Assembly: GCA_020249265.1 (NCBI GenBank) | Contig: JADCGA010000004.1 | Span: forward strand, 62,001 to 126,000 | Direction of reading: 5' to 3' | Origin: Roseomonas sp. | GTDB lineage: Bacteria; Pseudomonadota; Alphaproteobacteria; Acetobacterales; Acetobacteraceae | DNA: 64,000 nt | Part shown: in pieces, positions 48,908 through 61,682 of the stretch | Numbering within the stretch: the first letter of the stretch is position 1 | Layout of the letters: each line of letters starts with the position of its first letter | Notes under the pieces: generated by a model | Told to the model about the DNA's origin: nothing | The model's input: the letters and a program-made list of their open reading frames with translations, nothing else | Databases searched by the model: none | Made by a program: the position numbers and the translations under genes

Positions 48908-51900
48908 ATGTTGAACGAACCAGCCTTTGTTACGCATTACCAAGCCGAAGCCGCGCGCCTCTCGCGCGAGGCGCATCTGGACCTGACCGAACATGATGCC
49001 TGCGGCGTTGGCCTTGTGGCCGCGCTGGATGGCAAGCCTCGGCGGGAAGTGGTGCAGGCCGGCATTGATGCGCTGCGTGCCGTTTGGCATCGCGGCGCCG
49101 TGGATGCCGATGGCAAGACCGGCGATGGCGCGGGCATTCATATCGAAATCCCGCAAGATTTCTTCGCCGCCGTGGTAGAACGCGGTGGCGATAGGCTCCG
49201 CCCCGGGCGTATTGTGGTGGGGCAGGTGTTTCTGCCGAAATCCGATCTGGGCGCGCAGGAACGCTGCCGGCAGATTGTGGAAACCGAAATCCTCAATGCC
49301 GGCTACGCCATTTATGGCTGGCGGCAAGTACCGATCAATGTCGCCTGCATTGGTGAAAAGGCCAATGCAACCCGGCCCGAGATCGAGCAAATCCTGATCC
49401 ATGACCCGGAACAGCGCGATATCGGAACGGTTGAGCGCGATATGTATGTGATCCGCCGGCGGATCGAAAAGCAGGCTATCGCAGCGCAGATTGCGGAGCT
49501 TTATCTGTGTTCGCTCTCTGCCCGCTCCATCATCTACAAGGGCATGTTCCTGGCGGAAGCGCTGACGGAATTCTATCCTGACTTGTTGGATGAGAGGTTT
49601 GTCAGCCGCTTTGCCATTTATCATCAGCGCTATTCCACCAATACCTTCCCGACTTGGCGCCTGGCGCAGCCTTTCCGGACACTCGCGCATAATGGCGAAA
49701 TCAATACGCTGCATGGCAATGTGAATTGGATGAAGTCGCATGAAACGCGGCTTTCCCACCCGCTGCTTGATCCTTTCATGGAGGATATCAAGCCCGTGGT
49801 GCAGGCCGGCGGTTCGGATACCGCCACGCTTGATAATGTGTTCGAACTGCTCGTGCGCGCGGGGCGGGATGCGCCCATGGCCAAGGCGCTGCTGATCCCG
49901 GAAAGTCTTGGCAATAACGCCACCATGCCTACAGCGCATCGTGATCTGTTCCTGTATTGCAACGCCGTGATGGAACCCTGGGATGGTCCGGCAGCGATTT
50001 GCGCGACCGATGGCCGCTGGGTAGTGGCAGGGCTGGATCGCAATGGTCTGCGCCCTTTGCGCTATACCATCACGCAATCCGATTTGCTGATTGTCGGGTC
50101 CGAGACCGGCATGGTGAAAATCGCCGAGGATCAGGTGGCGAAAAAGGGTCGTGTTGGTCCCGGCCAATGCATTGGCGTTGATCTGGATGAAGGCCGCTTC
50201 TTTGAAGACACGGCTCTGAAGGATTTGATTTCAGGCCGCAAGCCCTTCGGCCAATGGACCGCGCGCACCACGCGCATTGATGAGATTGTGAAAGCGGAGG
50301 CCGATGAACGCGCCAATCTGACCGGTGAGGATTTGCGCCGCCGTCAGCTTTCTGTCGGCTATACCTTGGAGGAATTGGAATCCATCCTGCACCCCATGGT
50401 GGAAGACGCCAATGAGGCTGTGGGTTCCATGGGTGATGATACGCCCATCGCCGTGCTGTCAGACCAATATCGCGGCCTTCATCACTTCTTCCGCCAGGCC
50501 TTCAGCCAGGTGACCAATCCGCCGATTGATAGCCTGCGTGAAACGCGGGTGATGACGCTGAAGACGCGGCTCGGCAATCTTGGCAATATCCTGGATGAAG
50601 ACCCGACGCAGTGCGACATGCTGATGTTGGATAGCCCCGTTCTGTCCAATGCTGAATTTGACGCCATGCGCGCCTATATGGACACAACGGCCTGCGTGGT
50701 GGATTGCACCTTTCCTGTTGCGGAAGGTGAAGCGGGCCTCAGGCGCCACATTGAACGCATCCGCCGCGAAGCCGAAGAAGGTGTGCGCTCCGGCTGCGCC
50801 CATGTGATCCTGACGGATGAGGCGCAATGCGCCGAACGCGCCGTGATCCCCATGATTCTTTCTGTGGGCGCGGTGCAGACTCATCTGGTGAAGAATGGGC
50901 TCCGCACCTTTACATCGCTCAATGTCCGCGTCGCTGAATCGCTTGATGTGCATTACGTCGCGGTGTTGATTGGTGCGGGGGCGACGACGGTCAATGCCTA
51001 TCTGGCGCAGGAAAGCATCGCGGATCGGCATCGGCGCGGCCTGTTCGGCGCCGTGTCTCTGCGGGAAGCAGTTGGGCGCTACAAGAAGGCCGTTGATAAG
51101 GGCCTGCTCAAGATCATGTCCAAGATGGGGATTGGCGTTTTGTCATCCTATCGCGGTGGCATGAATTTCGAAGCCATCGGGCTTTCCCGCGCGCTGGTGG
51201 CGGAGTTTTTCCCGGGCACGCCTTCGCGCATTTCGGGCATTGGGCTTTCCGGTATTGCGCGGCGCCTACTAGCTTTGCATGCCAAGGCCTGGGCGGAAGG
51301 CGCGGTGACGCTGCCGATTGGCGGGCTTTACAAGATGCGTCGCCGTGGAGAAGCGCATGCTTTCGATGGCAACCTGATCCACACGCTGCAAAGCGCCGTC
51401 GAGTCCGAAAGCTACCAAACCTTCAAGCGCTATTCCGATGCGGTGCGGCGCCTGCCGCCCGTGGCGCTGCGCGATTTGCTCGATTTCCGGCTGGAAGGCC
51501 GCACGCCGATTGCCTTGGAAGAAGTGGAAAGCATCACGGAAATCCGCAAGCGCCTGGTGGCGCCTGGAATATCGCTCGGCGCGCTCAGCCCCGAAGCGCA
51601 TGAAACGCTTTCCATCGCCATGAACCGCATTGGCGCGCGCAGCGATTCTGGCGAAGGCGGCGAAGACCCGGCCCGCGCCAAGCCGCGCGCGAATGGCGAT
51701 AACGCCAATTCCGCGATCAAGCAGATTGCCTCTGGCCGCTTTGGCGTCACCGCCGAATACCTCAATAATTGTCGAGAGATTGAAATCAAGGTCGCGCAAG
51801 GCGCCAAGCCTGGTGAGGGCGGGCAATTGCCCGGCTTCAAGGTGACAGGGCTGATTGCGAAGCTCCGCCATTCCACACCGGGCGTGATGCTGATCAGCCC

Positions 51901-53437
51901 GCCACCGCATCATGACATTTATTCGATCGAAGATTTGGCGCAGCTGATTTACGATCTGAAGCAGATCAACCCGGACGCGACGGTGTGTGTGAAGCTGGTG
52001 AGCCGTTCGGGCATTGGCACCATTGCTGCGGGTGTTGCGAAGGCCAAGGCAGATGCGATTCTGGTTTCCGGCCATTCCGGCGGCACCGGCGCTTCGCCGC
52101 AATCTTCCATCAAGTATGCTGGTCTGCCCTGGGAAATGGGGCTGTCGGAAACGCATCAGGTATTGTTGCTCAATCGCTTGCGGCATCGCGTGAAGCTGCG
52201 CACCGATGGCGGCATCAAGACCGGGCGCGATGTGGTGATTGCCGCCATGCTGGGTGCCGAGGAATTTGGCATTGGCACGGCATCCCTGGTGGCGATGGGC
52301 TGCATCATGGTGCGGCAATGCCATTCCAATACCTGCCCTGTTGGTGTCTGCACGCAGGATGAGGCGTTGCGCGCCAAATTCGCCGGCAGCCCAGAGAAGG
52401 TGATCAATCTTTTCTCCTTCGTCGCGGAAGAAGTGCGCGAAATTCTGGCAAGCCTTGGCATGCGGAAGCTGACCGATGTGATTGGCCGCACCGATCTGCT
52501 GCAACAAGTCAGCCGCGGGTCTGAGGATTTGGATGACCTCGATCTCAACCCGTTGCTTGTGCAGGCCGATGCCGGCCCGCATGCATCCTATTGCACCTTG
52601 GAAGGCCGCAATGAGGTGCCGGAGACGTTGGATGCGGAAATGATCCGCGATGCGGAAGCGCTGTTCCGCCATGGCGAGAAAATGCAGTTGCAATACAATA
52701 TCCGCAACACGCATCGCGCCATTGGCACCAAGGTATCATCGCGCATCGTGCGGCAATTCGGCATGACAGGGCTGCAAGCTGGGCATTTGACCGTGCGGTT
52801 GCGTGGCAGTGCCGGCCAATCACTCGGCGCCTTTGGCGTGCGCGGCTTGAAGCTGGAAGTTTTTGGGGATGCCAATGACTATGTCGGCAAGGGACTTTCC
52901 GGTGCTTCCATTGTGGTGCGCCCCGCGCCGTCATCCAGCTTGATCTCCCATGAGAATACCATCATTGGGAACACGGTGCTTTACGGCGCCACCGCTGGGG
53001 AGCTTTTCGCCGCCGGCCAGGCCGGTGAGCGCTTCGCCGTGCGCAATTCCGGCGCGACTGCCGTGGTGGAAGGCTGCGGCGCCAATGGCTGTGAATACAT
53101 GACCGGCGGGACGGTGGTGATCCTTGGCGCGGTTGGCGATAATTACGGCGCAGGTTTCACCGGCGGCCAGGCCTTCATCTATGATGCGGATGGCAGTTTC
53201 GAAAAGCGCATCAATCCGGAAACTCTGCTCTGGTCGCGCCTCGCGCATCCGCATTGGGAGGAAGCGCTGCAGGATTTGATCGCGCGGCATGTGGCGGAGA
53301 CCGGCAGTCGCTTTGCCGCGCGCCTGTTGAATGAATGGGCAACAGAACGCGGGCGCTTCTGGCATGTGGTGCCGAAGGAATATGCGCAATATCTGCCGGT
53401 GCCGATGAGCGAAGCGCAGGCCATCGCGGCGGAGTAA
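48908..53437 (+). CDS. gltB: Glutamate synthase large subunit
   Basis: 1509 aa; HDACGVGLVAAL N-terminal Cys-like amidotransferase, FMN domain, C-terminal beta-helix GGTVVILGAVGDNYGAGFTGGQAFIYD. Confidence 0.97.
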   Translation: MLNEPAFVTHYQAEAARLSREAHLDLTEHDACGVGLVAALDGKPRREVVQAGIDALRAVWHRGAVDADGKTGDGAGIHIEIPQDFFAAVVERGGDRLRPGRIVVGQVFLPKSDLGAQERCRQIVETEILNAGYAIYGWRQVPINVACIGEKANATRPEIEQILIHDPEQRDIGTVERDMYVIRRRIEKQAIAAQIAELYLCSLSARSIIYKGMFLAEALTEFYPDLLDERFVSRFAIYHQRYSTNTFPTWRLAQPFRTLAHNGEINTLHGNVNWMKSHETRLSHPLLDPFMEDIKPVVQAGGSDTATLDNVFELLVRAGRDAPMAKALLIPESLGNNATMPTAHRDLFLYCNAVMEPWDGPAAICATDGRWVVAGLDRNGLRPLRYTITQSDLLIVGSETGMVKIAEDQVAKKGRVGPGQCIGVDLDEGRFFEDTALKDLISGRKPFGQWTARTTRIDEIVKAEADERANLTGEDLRRRQLSVGYTLEELESILHPMVEDANEAVGSMGDDTPIAVLSDQYRGLHHFFRQAFSQVTNPPIDSLRETRVMTLKTRLGNLGNILDEDPTQCDMLMLDSPVLSNAEFDAMRAYMDTTACVVDCTFPVAEGEAGLRRHIERIRREAEEGVRSGCAHVILTDEAQCAERAVIPMILSVGAVQTHLVKNGLRTFTSLNVRVAESLDVHYVAVLIGAGATTVNAYLAQESIADRHRRGLFGAVSLREAVGRYKKAVDKGLLKIMSKMGIGVLSSYRGGMNFEAIGLSRALVAEFFPGTPSRISGIGLSGIARRLLALHAKAWAEGAVTLPIGGLYKMRRRGEAHAFDGNLIHTLQSAVESESYQTFKRYSDAVRRLPPVALRDLLDFRLEGRTPIALEEVESITEIRKRLVAPGISLGALSPEAHETLSIAMNRIGARSDSGEGGEDPARAKPRANGDNANSAIKQIASGRFGVTAEYLNNCREIEIKVAQGAKPGEGGQLPGFKVTGLIAKLRHSTPGVMLISPPPHHDIYSIEDLAQLIYDLKQINPDATVCVKLVSRSGIGTIAAGVAKAKADAILVSGHSGGTGASPQSSIKYAGLPWEMGLSETHQVLLLNRLRHRVKLRTDGGIKTGRDVVIAAMLGAEEFGIGTASLVAMGCIMVRQCHSNTCPVGVCTQDEALRAKFAGSPEKVINLFSFVAEEVREILASLGMRKLTDVIGRTDLLQQVSRGSEDLDDLDLNPLLVQADAGPHASYCTLEGRNEVPETLDAEMIRDAEALFRHGEKMQLQYNIRNTHRAIGTKVSSRIVRQFGMTGLQAGHLTVRLRGSAGQSLGAFGVRGLKLEVFGDANDYVGKGLSGASIVVRPAPSSSLISHENTIIGNTVLYGATAGELFAAGQAGERFAVRNSGATAVVEGCGANGCEYMTGGTVVILGAVGDNYGAGFTGGQAFIYDADGSFEKRINPETLLWSRLAHPHWEEALQDLIARHVAETGSRFAARLLNEWATERGRFWHVVPKEYAQYLPVPMSEAQAIAAE

Positions 53438-53477
53438 GGCTGCTCAAAAACCCTCTGATAGATGAAAGGAAACTGAA

Positions 53478-53873
53478 ATGACGATCGAACAGATGACCCA
53501 TTATCAAAGCAAGCTGGCTTACGAGATGGATTCCTGGGACCTTCATATTGCAATCAGCAATGGTGAACCGTTCGTGGTGGTGGATGGTCGTTCCGAAGCG
53601 ACCTTTGCGCAGGAACATATCCCCGGCGCCATCAACCTGCCGCATCGGGGAATTTGCACCCTCAGCACTGAGGCTTTGGACAAGTCAAAGACTTATGTCT
53701 GCTATTGCGATGGCATTGGCTGCAACGGTTCAACCAAGACTGCGTTGAAATTGCTGACGCTGGGCTTTCAGGTGCGTGAATTGATCGGTGGTTTGGATTG
53801 GTGGAAGCGCGATGGCTATCAGACAGCGGGCGAGCAGGGGCGGGATGGCACCCCGGTTGGGTGTGGCTGCTGA
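53478..53873 (+). CDS. Rhodanese-like domain protein
   Basis: FVVVDGRSEATFAQEHIPGAINLPHRGI, YVCYCDGIGCNGSTKTALKL. Confidence 0.92.
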   Translation: MTIEQMTHYQSKLAYEMDSWDLHIAISNGEPFVVVDGRSEATFAQEHIPGAINLPHRGICTLSTEALDKSKTYVCYCDGIGCNGSTKTALKLLTLGFQVRELIGGLDWWKRDGYQTAGEQGRDGTPVGCGC

Positions 53874-53878
53874 AAGCC

Positions 53879-56743
53879 TTATCGCTGCTCCGCCCGCCAG
53901 CGTGCCCAGGGCGCAATATCCGGCAGGCGCTGCGGCGCCGCGGCTGGGCCTGAAAAACGCAGCCCAATCTCGGGTGCCTCGGCCACTGGCGAGCGCAATG
54001 CAAAGCCGATATCGAGTGTCGCGCGCGGCAAATCCACGGAACCTGTGACGCGAGCGGAAACGCCCCCTTCAGCAGCCAACCGCATTTCCTGCACTGAAAC
54101 TCGCCCGGCGTTGATCTGCCAGCCGCCTTCCAAGCGTTCTACTGCTGTGGCACCGCCAATCAGGGCGCGGCGCAAAGCTGCCTCGGCCGCCACAGCATCC
54201 GCCAAGCCCGCCGCAGCATAGGCATCGCGCAGCGCAAGGCCCGCCACCACCCCATCCGCCAACAGAAAGCGCCCGGAGCCTTCCAAAGAAGACAGCAGCG
54301 CTAAAGGCGCATGGCCTGAAGCCGCCAAGCGTCCAGCGGCTTCCATCCGCCCTGCCGCCAGATCAAGCGGCAGATCGAAAACTGGATGCGCCAGGGTTGC
54401 GCTGGTGATGTCAAAACTGCCTTCCAAGCGTGGCGGCTCGGCGGTGGCATCCAGAAGGCCCTTGCCTTCCATCACCCCACCAGCGAAGGCAGCGCGGAAG
54501 GCGTCCAGCGCGATGCGGCCATTGTCGAGCGTTATTTCGACCGCAGCATTTTCCACCGGCGGCAGCCCGGATACCGCAATGCGCGCAGCGCTCAAGGTGA
54601 AGCTGCCATCCCAACCCGCCAAGGCAGCCAGTGGTAGCGGTTCCTGATCTGCCAGATCAGGCGCGGGTAAAGCGAGGTTTTCCGCGTCAAGCTTCAAGGT
54701 CAGCTTGGGTCGCGCGCCATTCATGTCCAACTGCGCCTCACCGGCAGCGCGTGTTTCGGCAGCGACCAGATTGAAGAAAGGCAGTGTGATAACGCCCCCC
54801 TCGAACGCCATGCGCGCAATGAAGGAAGCCGAGCCTTCACCCATCCAGGCAGGTTCCGCGCGGCCCAAAACCTGGCCATAGAGCCGCGCCGCGCCGGGGT
54901 GGCGGAAGGTCAGGCTGCCCTGCCCCTGCGCCTTCGGCAGATCAAGCACCGCATTGGCATCAAGCCGAGCATCTTCCAGCAAGGCTTCACCGGCAAGGCT
55001 CAGCGCTTCCATCGTGCCATTGCCGCGCAGCCGCAGCGTTGCCGGCAGCGCCGCCAATCCCGCCGGCAAGGGCAGGGCTTCCAGCAGCATCGCCGGCAAG
55101 GTGCTTGCCGTGGGGGCGGAAACTTCCAGCGCGGCATCGGCAAGGCTTGGTGTGGCGCCAAGGCCAATCGCCCCCGAGGCGGTGAGATTGGCGCCGCCCT
55201 GGCGCGCGGAGAAGCGCTGCACGGCAAGCCTGCCGGCATCAAGCGTTGCATCCAACGCAACAGCTTCCAGTGCCTGGCCCTGCCATTCCAGCCGGCCCAT
55301 GGTCATGCGCAGATTGGCGTCAAAGCCTTGCAGCGCCTCATGCGCCACCTGCCAACTCAGGTTTTCCGATAGCAAGCCATCCAAAGCCAGCCCATCAATC
55401 GAAAGCCCAAGCCCAAGTGCTGGGCGCGCGCCCAGCCGCAATGCGCCCGCCCCGGCATAGCGCCCACCATCCAGCAGCAGGGAAAATTCCGGCGCTTCGA
55501 TAAGGTTGGGTTCCAGCACCAAGCGCCCGCGCCCTTCAAAGCGGCGCAGCCTTGCGGAGTCTGGCGCCGGCACCGCAAAACCAAAGGCAGCCAGGCTATC
55601 GCGCAGGCTGGGGCCGTTGATGCTCAGCGCCAATTCCAGCCTTTCGCCAAGCGTCGCACCGCGCGCTTCAACCTCTGCCTCACCGGGCAGAACCGCGGCG
55701 ATATCCGTCAGGGTCATGCGTGCACCTTCACGGGCGATGCCCGCCTTGAAGCGACGCAATTCCTTGCCCTGCCAGCGCGCTACCTCAGCTGCGACATCCA
55801 GCACGATCGGGAAGGGCCAATCACGCGCGCCGCGCATGGCGGCAATCCAGGGATCGAGATCAAGCCGGTTCATGGTGACGGCCAGATCCATTTTCGCTTC
55901 CGGCGTCAGTTGGATTTCCGCCGCGGTGCGGCCCGTGCCGCCATCAAATTCCACCACCAGATCGGGCGTGGTGATGCGGTCTTCACTGGCGCGGATGCGG
56001 CCCGTGATGCGGAAGGGCAATGCGGGCGCTGGCAGAAAGGCGGAAAGATAGGCGCCGGATGCTTCAAGCCGCCCCTCATAGCCACCTTCGGCGAGCAAGG
56101 CACCGCGCGTGAGAAGACTAGCGCCCTGGCCATTCAGCCGCAATTCCAGCGTGCCGATGCCATCATAGCCCGGCCGGCCAAGCACGGCTTGGAAGCGGGC
56201 CTCGGCCCCGGCGCGGGTAAAGCTGCCTTCAAGGCGCACCGCATCCAAGGGGCCGGGCGCGACCAGCCGCGCGGCGACATTCTCCAAAGCCACCTCACCA
56301 AGCGTCACGCGGCTTGCTTCGATGCGGGCGGCGAAGTCCGAAAGCCAGGGCGGCGGGCGGAGTGCACCGGCGGCGGGCAGGGGCCAGGGCAGGCGGATAT
56401 CAGCACCCACCAGCACCAGATCGCGCGCTTCAAACCGCCCCAGCAGCAGGGGTGCTAGGCCAAGCCTCAGACGCAGCGTTTGCGCCTTCACGCCAAGCCC
56501 GCCTTCATCCTGCCCCAGATGCACATCATCCGCTTCAAGAATGGGCTGGGGCAGTAGCGTAACGCGTAGCGGGCCTTGCAAGGCAACGGGTCGGCCAAGC
56601 CGTTCCGCCGCCAGCGCCGCCAGGTTGTTGCGCTGCCCTTCCCAGGAAATCAGGCGTGGCCCGACCCACGCCGCCGCCAAGGCGATCCCTGCAAAAAAAA
56701 GTGCGAAAAGGGCGCGGTGGGATTTCAGCTTGCGCTCCCCCAA
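53879..56743 (-). CDS. AsmA family protein
   Basis: 954 aa, N-terminal [70 protein letters not shown]-terminal AsmA repeats. Confidence 0.88.
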   Translation of the reverse strand: MGERKLKSHRALFALFFAGIALAAAWVGPRLISWEGQRNNLAALAAERLGRPVALQGPLRVTLLPQPILEADDVHLGQDEGGLGVKAQTLRLRLGLAPLLLGRFEARDLVLVGADIRLPWPLPAAGALRPPPWLSDFAARIEASRVTLGEVALENVAARLVAPGPLDAVRLEGSFTRAGAEARFQAVLGRPGYDGIGTLELRLNGQGASLLTRGALLAEGGYEGRLEASGAYLSAFLPAPALPFRITGRIRASEDRITTPDLVVEFDGGTGRTAAEIQLTPEAKMDLAVTMNRLDLDPWIAAMRGARDWPFPIVLDVAAEVARWQGKELRRFKAGIAREGARMTLTDIAAVLPGEAEVEARGATLGERLELALSINGPSLRDSLAAFGFAVPAPDSARLRRFEGRGRLVLEPNLIEAPEFSLLLDGGRYAGAGALRLGARPALGLGLSIDGLALDGLLSENLSWQVAHEALQGFDANLRMTMGRLEWQGQALEAVALDATLDAGRLAVQRFSARQGGANLTASGAIGLGATPSLADAALEVSAPTASTLPAMLLEALPLPAGLAALPATLRLRGNGTMEALSLAGEALLEDARLDANAVLDLPKAQGQGSLTFRHPGAARLYGQVLGRAEPAWMGEGSASFIARMAFEGGVITLPFFNLVAAETRAAGEAQLDMNGARPKLTLKLDAENLALPAPDLADQEPLPLAALAGWDGSFTLSAARIAVSGLPPVENAAVEITLDNGRIALDAFRAAFAGGVMEGKGLLDATAEPPRLEGSFDITSATLAHPVFDLPLDLAAGRMEAAGRLAASGHAPLALLSSLEGSGRFLLADGVVAGLALRDAYAAAGLADAVAAEAALRRALIGGATAVERLEGGWQINAGRVSVQEMRLAAEGGVSARVTGSVDLPRATLDIGFALRSPVAEAPEIGLRFSGPAAAPQRLPDIAPWARWRAEQR

Positions 56744-59700
56744 CCACCACCGCCGGGCGTTTCAATGCCAAGTACTTCCCCGGCGGCCAGATGCGCGGAA
56801 TCGCTGCCCTTCAGCCATTGAATGCTGCCATCGGCGCGTTCCACCCATTGCCGGCCAGCAGCGCCATCGGCACCGCCTTGCAACCCATGCGGCGGGACGT
56901 TGCGGCGCGACGCCACAATCACCGCTTCCATCGGATGCAGGAAGCGAATGCGCCGGCGTGACCCATCACCACCATGCCAACGCCCCGCCCCGCCCGAGCC
57001 GCGCCGGATGGCAAATTCCTCAAGCCGGACGGGGTAGCGGAGTTCCAGAATTTCCGGATCGGTCATGCGCGTATTGGTCATGTGGGTTTGCACCGGTCCC
57101 GCGCCATTGAAGCCAGGGCCAGCACCAATGCCGCCGCAGATCGTTTCATAATATTGGTAGCGCGCATCGCCAAAAAGCAGATTGTTCATGGTGGCTTGGG
57201 CAGAGGCACAAGCGCCAAGCGCGGCGAGCAGGGCATTGCAGGTCATTTGGCTGACCTCGGTATTGCCGGCCACCACCGCAGCACCTGGGCGCGGCGATAG
57301 GAAAGTTCCTTCTGGGATCACGATTTTCAAGGGCTTCAGGCAACCATCATTGAGCGGAATATCCTCACCTACTAAACACCGGAAGCAATAAAGCACCACG
57401 GCGCGGCAGACCGCTGATGGCGCGTTGAAATTGCTTGGGCGTTGCGGTCCGGTGCCGGTGAAATCAATCACGGCCTTGCGCGCGGCGCGATCAACACGGA
57501 TGGCAACCTTCAAGGGTGCGCCATCATCAATGCTCGTTTCAAAATGGCCATCGGGGAGTTTTTCCAATACGCGGCGCACGCTTTCTTCGGCATTATCCAT
57601 CACGTGCCGCATATAGGCGCTGACGGTGGCAAGCCCGTAATCGGCAACGGCGCGGCTTAATTCCTGCACGCCTTTTTCATTGGCGGCGATTTGCGCCTTG
57701 ATATCGGCCACATTCACATCCGGGCTGCGCGCCGGGTAGCGCGCGCCGGCCAGCAGGGCGCGGAATTCCGCTTCACGGAAATGCCCGCCATCCACCAGCA
57801 GGAAATCATCAATCACCACGCCTTCTTCTTCCAGCGTGCGTGACAATGGTGGTGTGGACCCAGGCGTCAGGCCGCCAATATCAGCGTGATGCCCGCGTGA
57901 GCCGACGAAGAAAATGATCTTGCTGCCCGCCGCATCAAAGACCGGCGTGATCACCGTTACATCCGGCAAATGCGTGCCGCCATTATAGGGGTTGTTGAGC
58001 GCCACCACGTCGCCGGGCTTGAGGCTGGCGCCGCGCGTGCGGATCACGGTGCGCACGCTTTCCCCCATGGCGCCAAGATGCACTGGCACATGCGGCGCAT
58101 TGGCAATCAGCGCGCCAGTCGCATCAAAAATGGCGCAGGAGAAATCGAGCCTTTCCTTGATATTCACTGAAAGGCTGGTGTTTTGCAAAACTGCGCCGGT
58201 TTGCTCCGCAATACTCATGAAGAGGTTGTTGAAAAGCTCAAGCATTACCGGATCGGGGCGATCTGTCGCCAAAACATCAGCGGCACGCGCACGGGCCGCG
58301 ATGCGGCGCAGCACCAAGTGATTTCGCGCGGTGACTTCCGCTTCCCAGCCCGGTTCCACCACGGTGGTGGCATTGGCTTCGCGCAGCAGCGCAGGTCCCT
58401 TGATGCGATCGCCCGCGCAAAGCGCATCGCGATCATGTACCGGGGCACCGTGTTCAGCACCGCCGGTGAAAAGCGCGATGCTATCAACCGCCACGGGTGT
58501 TTGGCCCGCCATGCGTGGCGGCAGGGCGGCTTCGCGCACTTCTTCTCCGGGTGCGGTAACTTCCGCAATACAGGCTTCCACAATCACCTGGCGTTCCGGT
58601 GTGGCGAAGCCAAAGCGACGGCGATGTGCTTCCGTGAAGGCCGCCAGCACATCCTGATGCGCGCCGAAAGCGACGGGCAGGAAAGTATCGGTGCCGGCAT
58701 AACGCAAATGCAACCGACGCGCCGCTTGCAAGCGCGCGGGATCGGCGCCTTGGCGCGCCAGTTCTTCGCGCCCAGCCGTTTCCAGCGCAGCAAGTCGCGT
58801 GGTGAGATCGCTGATGGCATCAGCGGTAAAGGGCGCTTCCACTGCCGCTTCCCGGATCACCGCCTGATCCGCCAAGCCCATGCCATAGGCGGAAAGCACG
58901 CCCGCGAAGGGATGGATGAACACGGTTTCCATGCCGAGCTCATCTGCAACCAAACAGGCATGTTGCCCGCCCGCACCGCCGAAGCATTGCAGCGCGAAGC
59001 GAGTCGCGTCATGGCCTTTCTGGATCGAGACTTGCTTGATGGCATTGGCCATATTCGCCACCGCCACGCGCAAAAACCCTTCCGCCACGGCGCGTGGATC
59101 GGGTGCCGCTTTGCCTTGCGCCTTGCCGATTTCGGTGGCGAGGGCCGCGAATTTCGCTGCGACAATCGCCGCATCCAAGGGTTGATCGCCATTGGGGCCG
59201 AAGATTGCCGGGAAGTGATGCGGCTGAATCTTGCCCACCATCACATTCGCATCCGTGACGGTCAGCGGCCCCCCGCGCCGATAACAGGCCGGGCCAGGCA
59301 CGGCGCCGGCGGAATCTGGCCCCACACGAAACCGCGCACCATCAAAATGCAGGATGGAACCACCGCCCGCCGCCACGGTATTGATTGCCATCATCGGAGC
59401 ACGCATCCGCACGCCAGCGACTTCTGTTTCAAACGCGCGTTCAAAAGCGCCGGCATAAAGCGCGACATCGGTGGAGGTGCCGCCCATGTCAAAGCCAATG
59501 ATACGTTCAAACCCGCCCATGGCCGCGGTGCGCGCTGCGCCGACAATGCCGCCCGCAGGGCCAGACAGGATCGCATCCTTGCCCTGGAAATGCCCGGCTT
59601 CGGTCAAGCCGCCGCTTGATTGCATGAAGTAAAGCCTGACCCCCGGCAATTCGCCCGCCACCTGATCCACATAGCGGCGCAGAATCGGCGAGAGATAAGC

Positions 59701-60399
59701 ATCAACAACGGTCGTATCCCCGCGCGGCACAATACGCGGCAGGGGGCTCGCGCGATGGCTGAGCGAGATTTGCGTGAAGCCAACTTCCCGCGCAATCGCA
59801 CCAAGCCGTTCTTCATGCGCGGGATAAGCCCAGGCATGCATCATCAAAATCGCAACGGCGCGCAGACCTTCCTGATAGGCAGCGCGCAAGGCATCCCGCG
59901 CCCCGGCCTCATCCAAGGCTTCCAATTCCGTGCCATCCACCGCGACACGCCCGCCGATTTCAACAGTGCGTTCATGCAGCAATTCCGGCAGGCGCACATC
60001 CAGATCAAACAGTCTTGGCCGCGCCTGATTACCGATGCGCAGCAGATCAGCAAAGCCGCGATTGACCAGCAGCAGCACACGTTCGCCCTTGCGCTCCAAA
60101 AGTGCATTGGTAGCAACCGTGGTGCCCATTTTCACCGCTTCGATCAGCCCGGGCGGAATGGGCGCGCCTTCAGCCAGGCCCAAGCATTGCCGAATGCCGG
60201 CAACGGCAGCGTCCTTGTAGCGTTCCGGGTTTTCCGACAGCAGCTTCAGCGTGGAAAGCCGCCCGGCGGGGTCGCGCGCGACGATATCGGTAAAGGTGCC
60301 GCCACGATCAATCCAGAATTGCCACGCTGACATGCGAAACCCTTTGGCGGAGAGAAATTGAGAGTGCCCGCTATAGGCCAATTCCGGCAGCCCGACCAT
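56725..60399 (-). CDS. Fused hydantoinase A/B, 5-oxoprolinase-like protein
   Basis: 1224 aa: [40 protein letters not shown] (HyuA) and [43 protein letters not shown] (HyuB). Confidence 0.94.
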   Translation of the reverse strand: MVGLPELAYSGHSQFLSAKGFRMSAWQFWIDRGGTFTDIVARDPAGRLSTLKLLSENPERYKDAAVAGIRQCLGLAEGAPIPPGLIEAVKMGTTVATNALLERKGERVLLLVNRGFADLLRIGNQARPRLFDLDVRLPELLHERTVEIGGRVAVDGTELEALDEAGARDALRAAYQEGLRAVAILMMHAWAYPAHEERLGAIAREVGFTQISLSHRASPLPRIVPRGDTTVVDAYLSPILRRYVDQVAGELPGVRLYFMQSSGGLTEAGHFQGKDAILSGPAGGIVGAARTAAMGGFERIIGFDMGGTSTDVALYAGAFERAFETEVAGVRMRAPMMAINTVAAGGGSILHFDGARFRVGPDSAGAVPGPACYRRGGPLTVTDANVMVGKIQPHHFPAIFGPNGDQPLDAAIVAAKFAALATEIGKAQGKAAPDPRAVAEGFLRVAVANMANAIKQVSIQKGHDATRFALQCFGGAGGQHACLVADELGMETVFIHPFAGVLSAYGMGLADQAVIREAAVEAPFTADAISDLTTRLAALETAGREELARQGADPARLQAARRLHLRYAGTDTFLPVAFGAHQDVLAAFTEAHRRRFGFATPERQVIVEACIAEVTAPGEEVREAALPPRMAGQTPVAVDSIALFTGGAEHGAPVHDRDALCAGDRIKGPALLREANATTVVEPGWEAEVTARNHLVLRRIAARARAADVLATDRPDPVMLELFNNLFMSIAEQTGAVLQNTSLSVNIKERLDFSCAIFDATGALIANAPHVPVHLGAMGESVRTVIRTRGASLKPGDVVALNNPYNGGTHLPDVTVITPVFDAAGSKIIFFVGSRGHHADIGGLTPGSTPPLSRTLEEEGVVIDDFLLVDGGHFREAEFRALLAGARYPARSPDVNVADIKAQIAANEKGVQELSRAVADYGLATVSAYMRHVMDNAEESVRRVLEKLPDGHFETSIDDGAPLKVAIRVDRAARKAVIDFTGTGPQRPSNFNAPSAVCRAVVLYCFRCLVGEDIPLNDGCLKPLKIVIPEGTFLSPRPGAAVVAGNTEVSQMTCNALLAALGACASAQATMNNLLFGDARYQYYETICGGIGAGPGFNGAGPVQTHMTNTRMTDPEILELRYPVRLEEFAIRRGSGGAGRWHGGDGSRRRIRFLHPMEAVIVASRRNVPPHGLQGGADGAAGRQWVERADGSIQWLKGSDSAHLAAGEVLGIETPGGGGWGSAS

Positions 60400-60540
60400 T
60401 GCCTTCCTTGGTCATCACCAAGCGGGAGGAGGGCAAGCGGCTGGGGCGCCTCATTAAAGCCGGTGACGCTACGCTACAGCCGCTGATCGCCCCGAAGGTA
60501 GCCAAAGAGGGGATCAAATCAAGATTTATGCAGCAGTTCT

Positions 60541-60738
60541 TCAGCGCATATACACATAATAGAACAGGAAAATGCATAATCCCCAACCCGTAACCATAAT
60601 AGAATAAGCGAGTGTTGTGGTGAAAAGCCAAAACGCTTTACTCTTGCCCTCTCGTTTGAAGCACCAAGCATAAAAGCGCCCCGTAAGCCAACCGAGTACA
60701 CTTCCATTTGTTTCACGAAACCATTTCAGTATCGTCAT
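60541..60738 (-). CDS. Small putative membrane protein
   Basis: MTILKWFRETNGSVLGWLTGRFYAWCFKREGKSKAFWLFTTTLAYSIMVTGWGLCIFLFYYVYMR; hydrophobic C-terminal half, low-GC region. Confidence 0.5.
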   Translation of the reverse strand: MTILKWFRETNGSVLGWLTGRFYAWCFKREGKSKAFWLFTTTLAYSIMVTGWGLCIFLFYYVYMR

Positions 60739-60980
60739 CTCCGCACGACACCCTTTTTCATCGCGTTTAGGGGGCTTCGGGGTTTGTGACCACCCTTGGC
60801 GTAGCGCTTCGCTTGGCGACCGCTGACACATAGTAAGATAACGATTTCCTCGCCACAAACCATCAAATTGCGAAGAAAAATTTCAATTTTAGGGTAGTGC
60901 ATTACGGAATGCGAGAGACGCAAGGTTGGGGCTTAAATTAGGACTGGGCTGCCAAGTCATGCCTGACTTCAAGCCTCCCG

Positions 60981-61682
60981 CTAGGAAAGATAGCAAATAG
61001 GATATGTTCGCCCAGCGCTTATCTCCAAGAGTATCGCCGAGCGTACTTCGGTATCCTCAAGCAGCACCATAGATCGGGCACCATCAAGCAGAATCAAATC
61101 GGTGGCTTGCGCATATCCTGGCATTCGAAAACGTCGTCCAGCAGGCGCTCTCAACGTCGGATAATGTTTCAAAAGGTCACTGAATTTTGGGGAAGAACTC
61201 CAGGTGAGGAAATTCGTGATAGCAAACATGCGTCCGCTTTCAACTGCTTCAGCCCATGTAGATGGCTGTCCGACTCTTTGGCGTGACGGCAAACTCTCCG
61301 ATTCATGACGCATGAATACTAACGACTGTGTAGATCTATCGAATGAATACAAATCGGTGATCCGATAGATGGTACGCTCTTTCCCCTCATTCAGGATATC
61401 TGCACGCGTCGCTTCATGAATGATTTCTCGCGAGTCACGATGCTGCACCTCTTGCCAGCGCGCAAACATCGAATCCGCGCGCGGCGCAGTCAGTTCCCGA
61501 CTACCTTCAGCATTAAGCGCAGCAACCAACCTCCGGCAGAGTGGCTCATCGCTGCCAAGCCCGGCTGGCCCGGCAATCTCATAAGGCCGTACCCTTTCAG
61601 TCTTGGCTCCGGCATCAGCAAACCCAAGCAGCAGCATGGCGCCAAGCGTGAGAGTCCGACTTAAGCCTTGCCACCAATTCAT
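60981..61682 (-). CDS. Hypothetical secreted protein
   Basis: Signal peptide MNWWQGLSRTLTLGAMLLLGFADAGAKT; 233 aa, no recognised domain. Confidence 0.65.
   Translation of the reverse strand: MNWWQGLSRTLTLGAMLLLGFADAGAKTERVRPYEIAGPAGLGSDEPLCRRLVAALNAEGSRELTAPRADSMFARWQEVQHRDSREIIHEATRADILNEGKERTIYRITDLYSFDRSTQSLVFMRHESESLPSRQRVGQPSTWAEAVESGRMFAITNFLTWSSSPKFSDLLKHYPTLRAPAGRRFRMPGYAQATDLILLDGARSMVLLEDTEVRSAILLEISAGRTYPICYLS

Noticed and set aside
51269-52714. 481-aa minus-strand ORF within gltB
   Set aside because: Antisense shadow of an unambiguous glutamate synthase large subunit.
58183-59619. 478-aa plus-strand ORF opposite the oxoprolinase gene
   Set aside because: His/Arg/Gly-biased composition typical of antisense frames; the minus-strand HyuA/HyuB gene explains the region.
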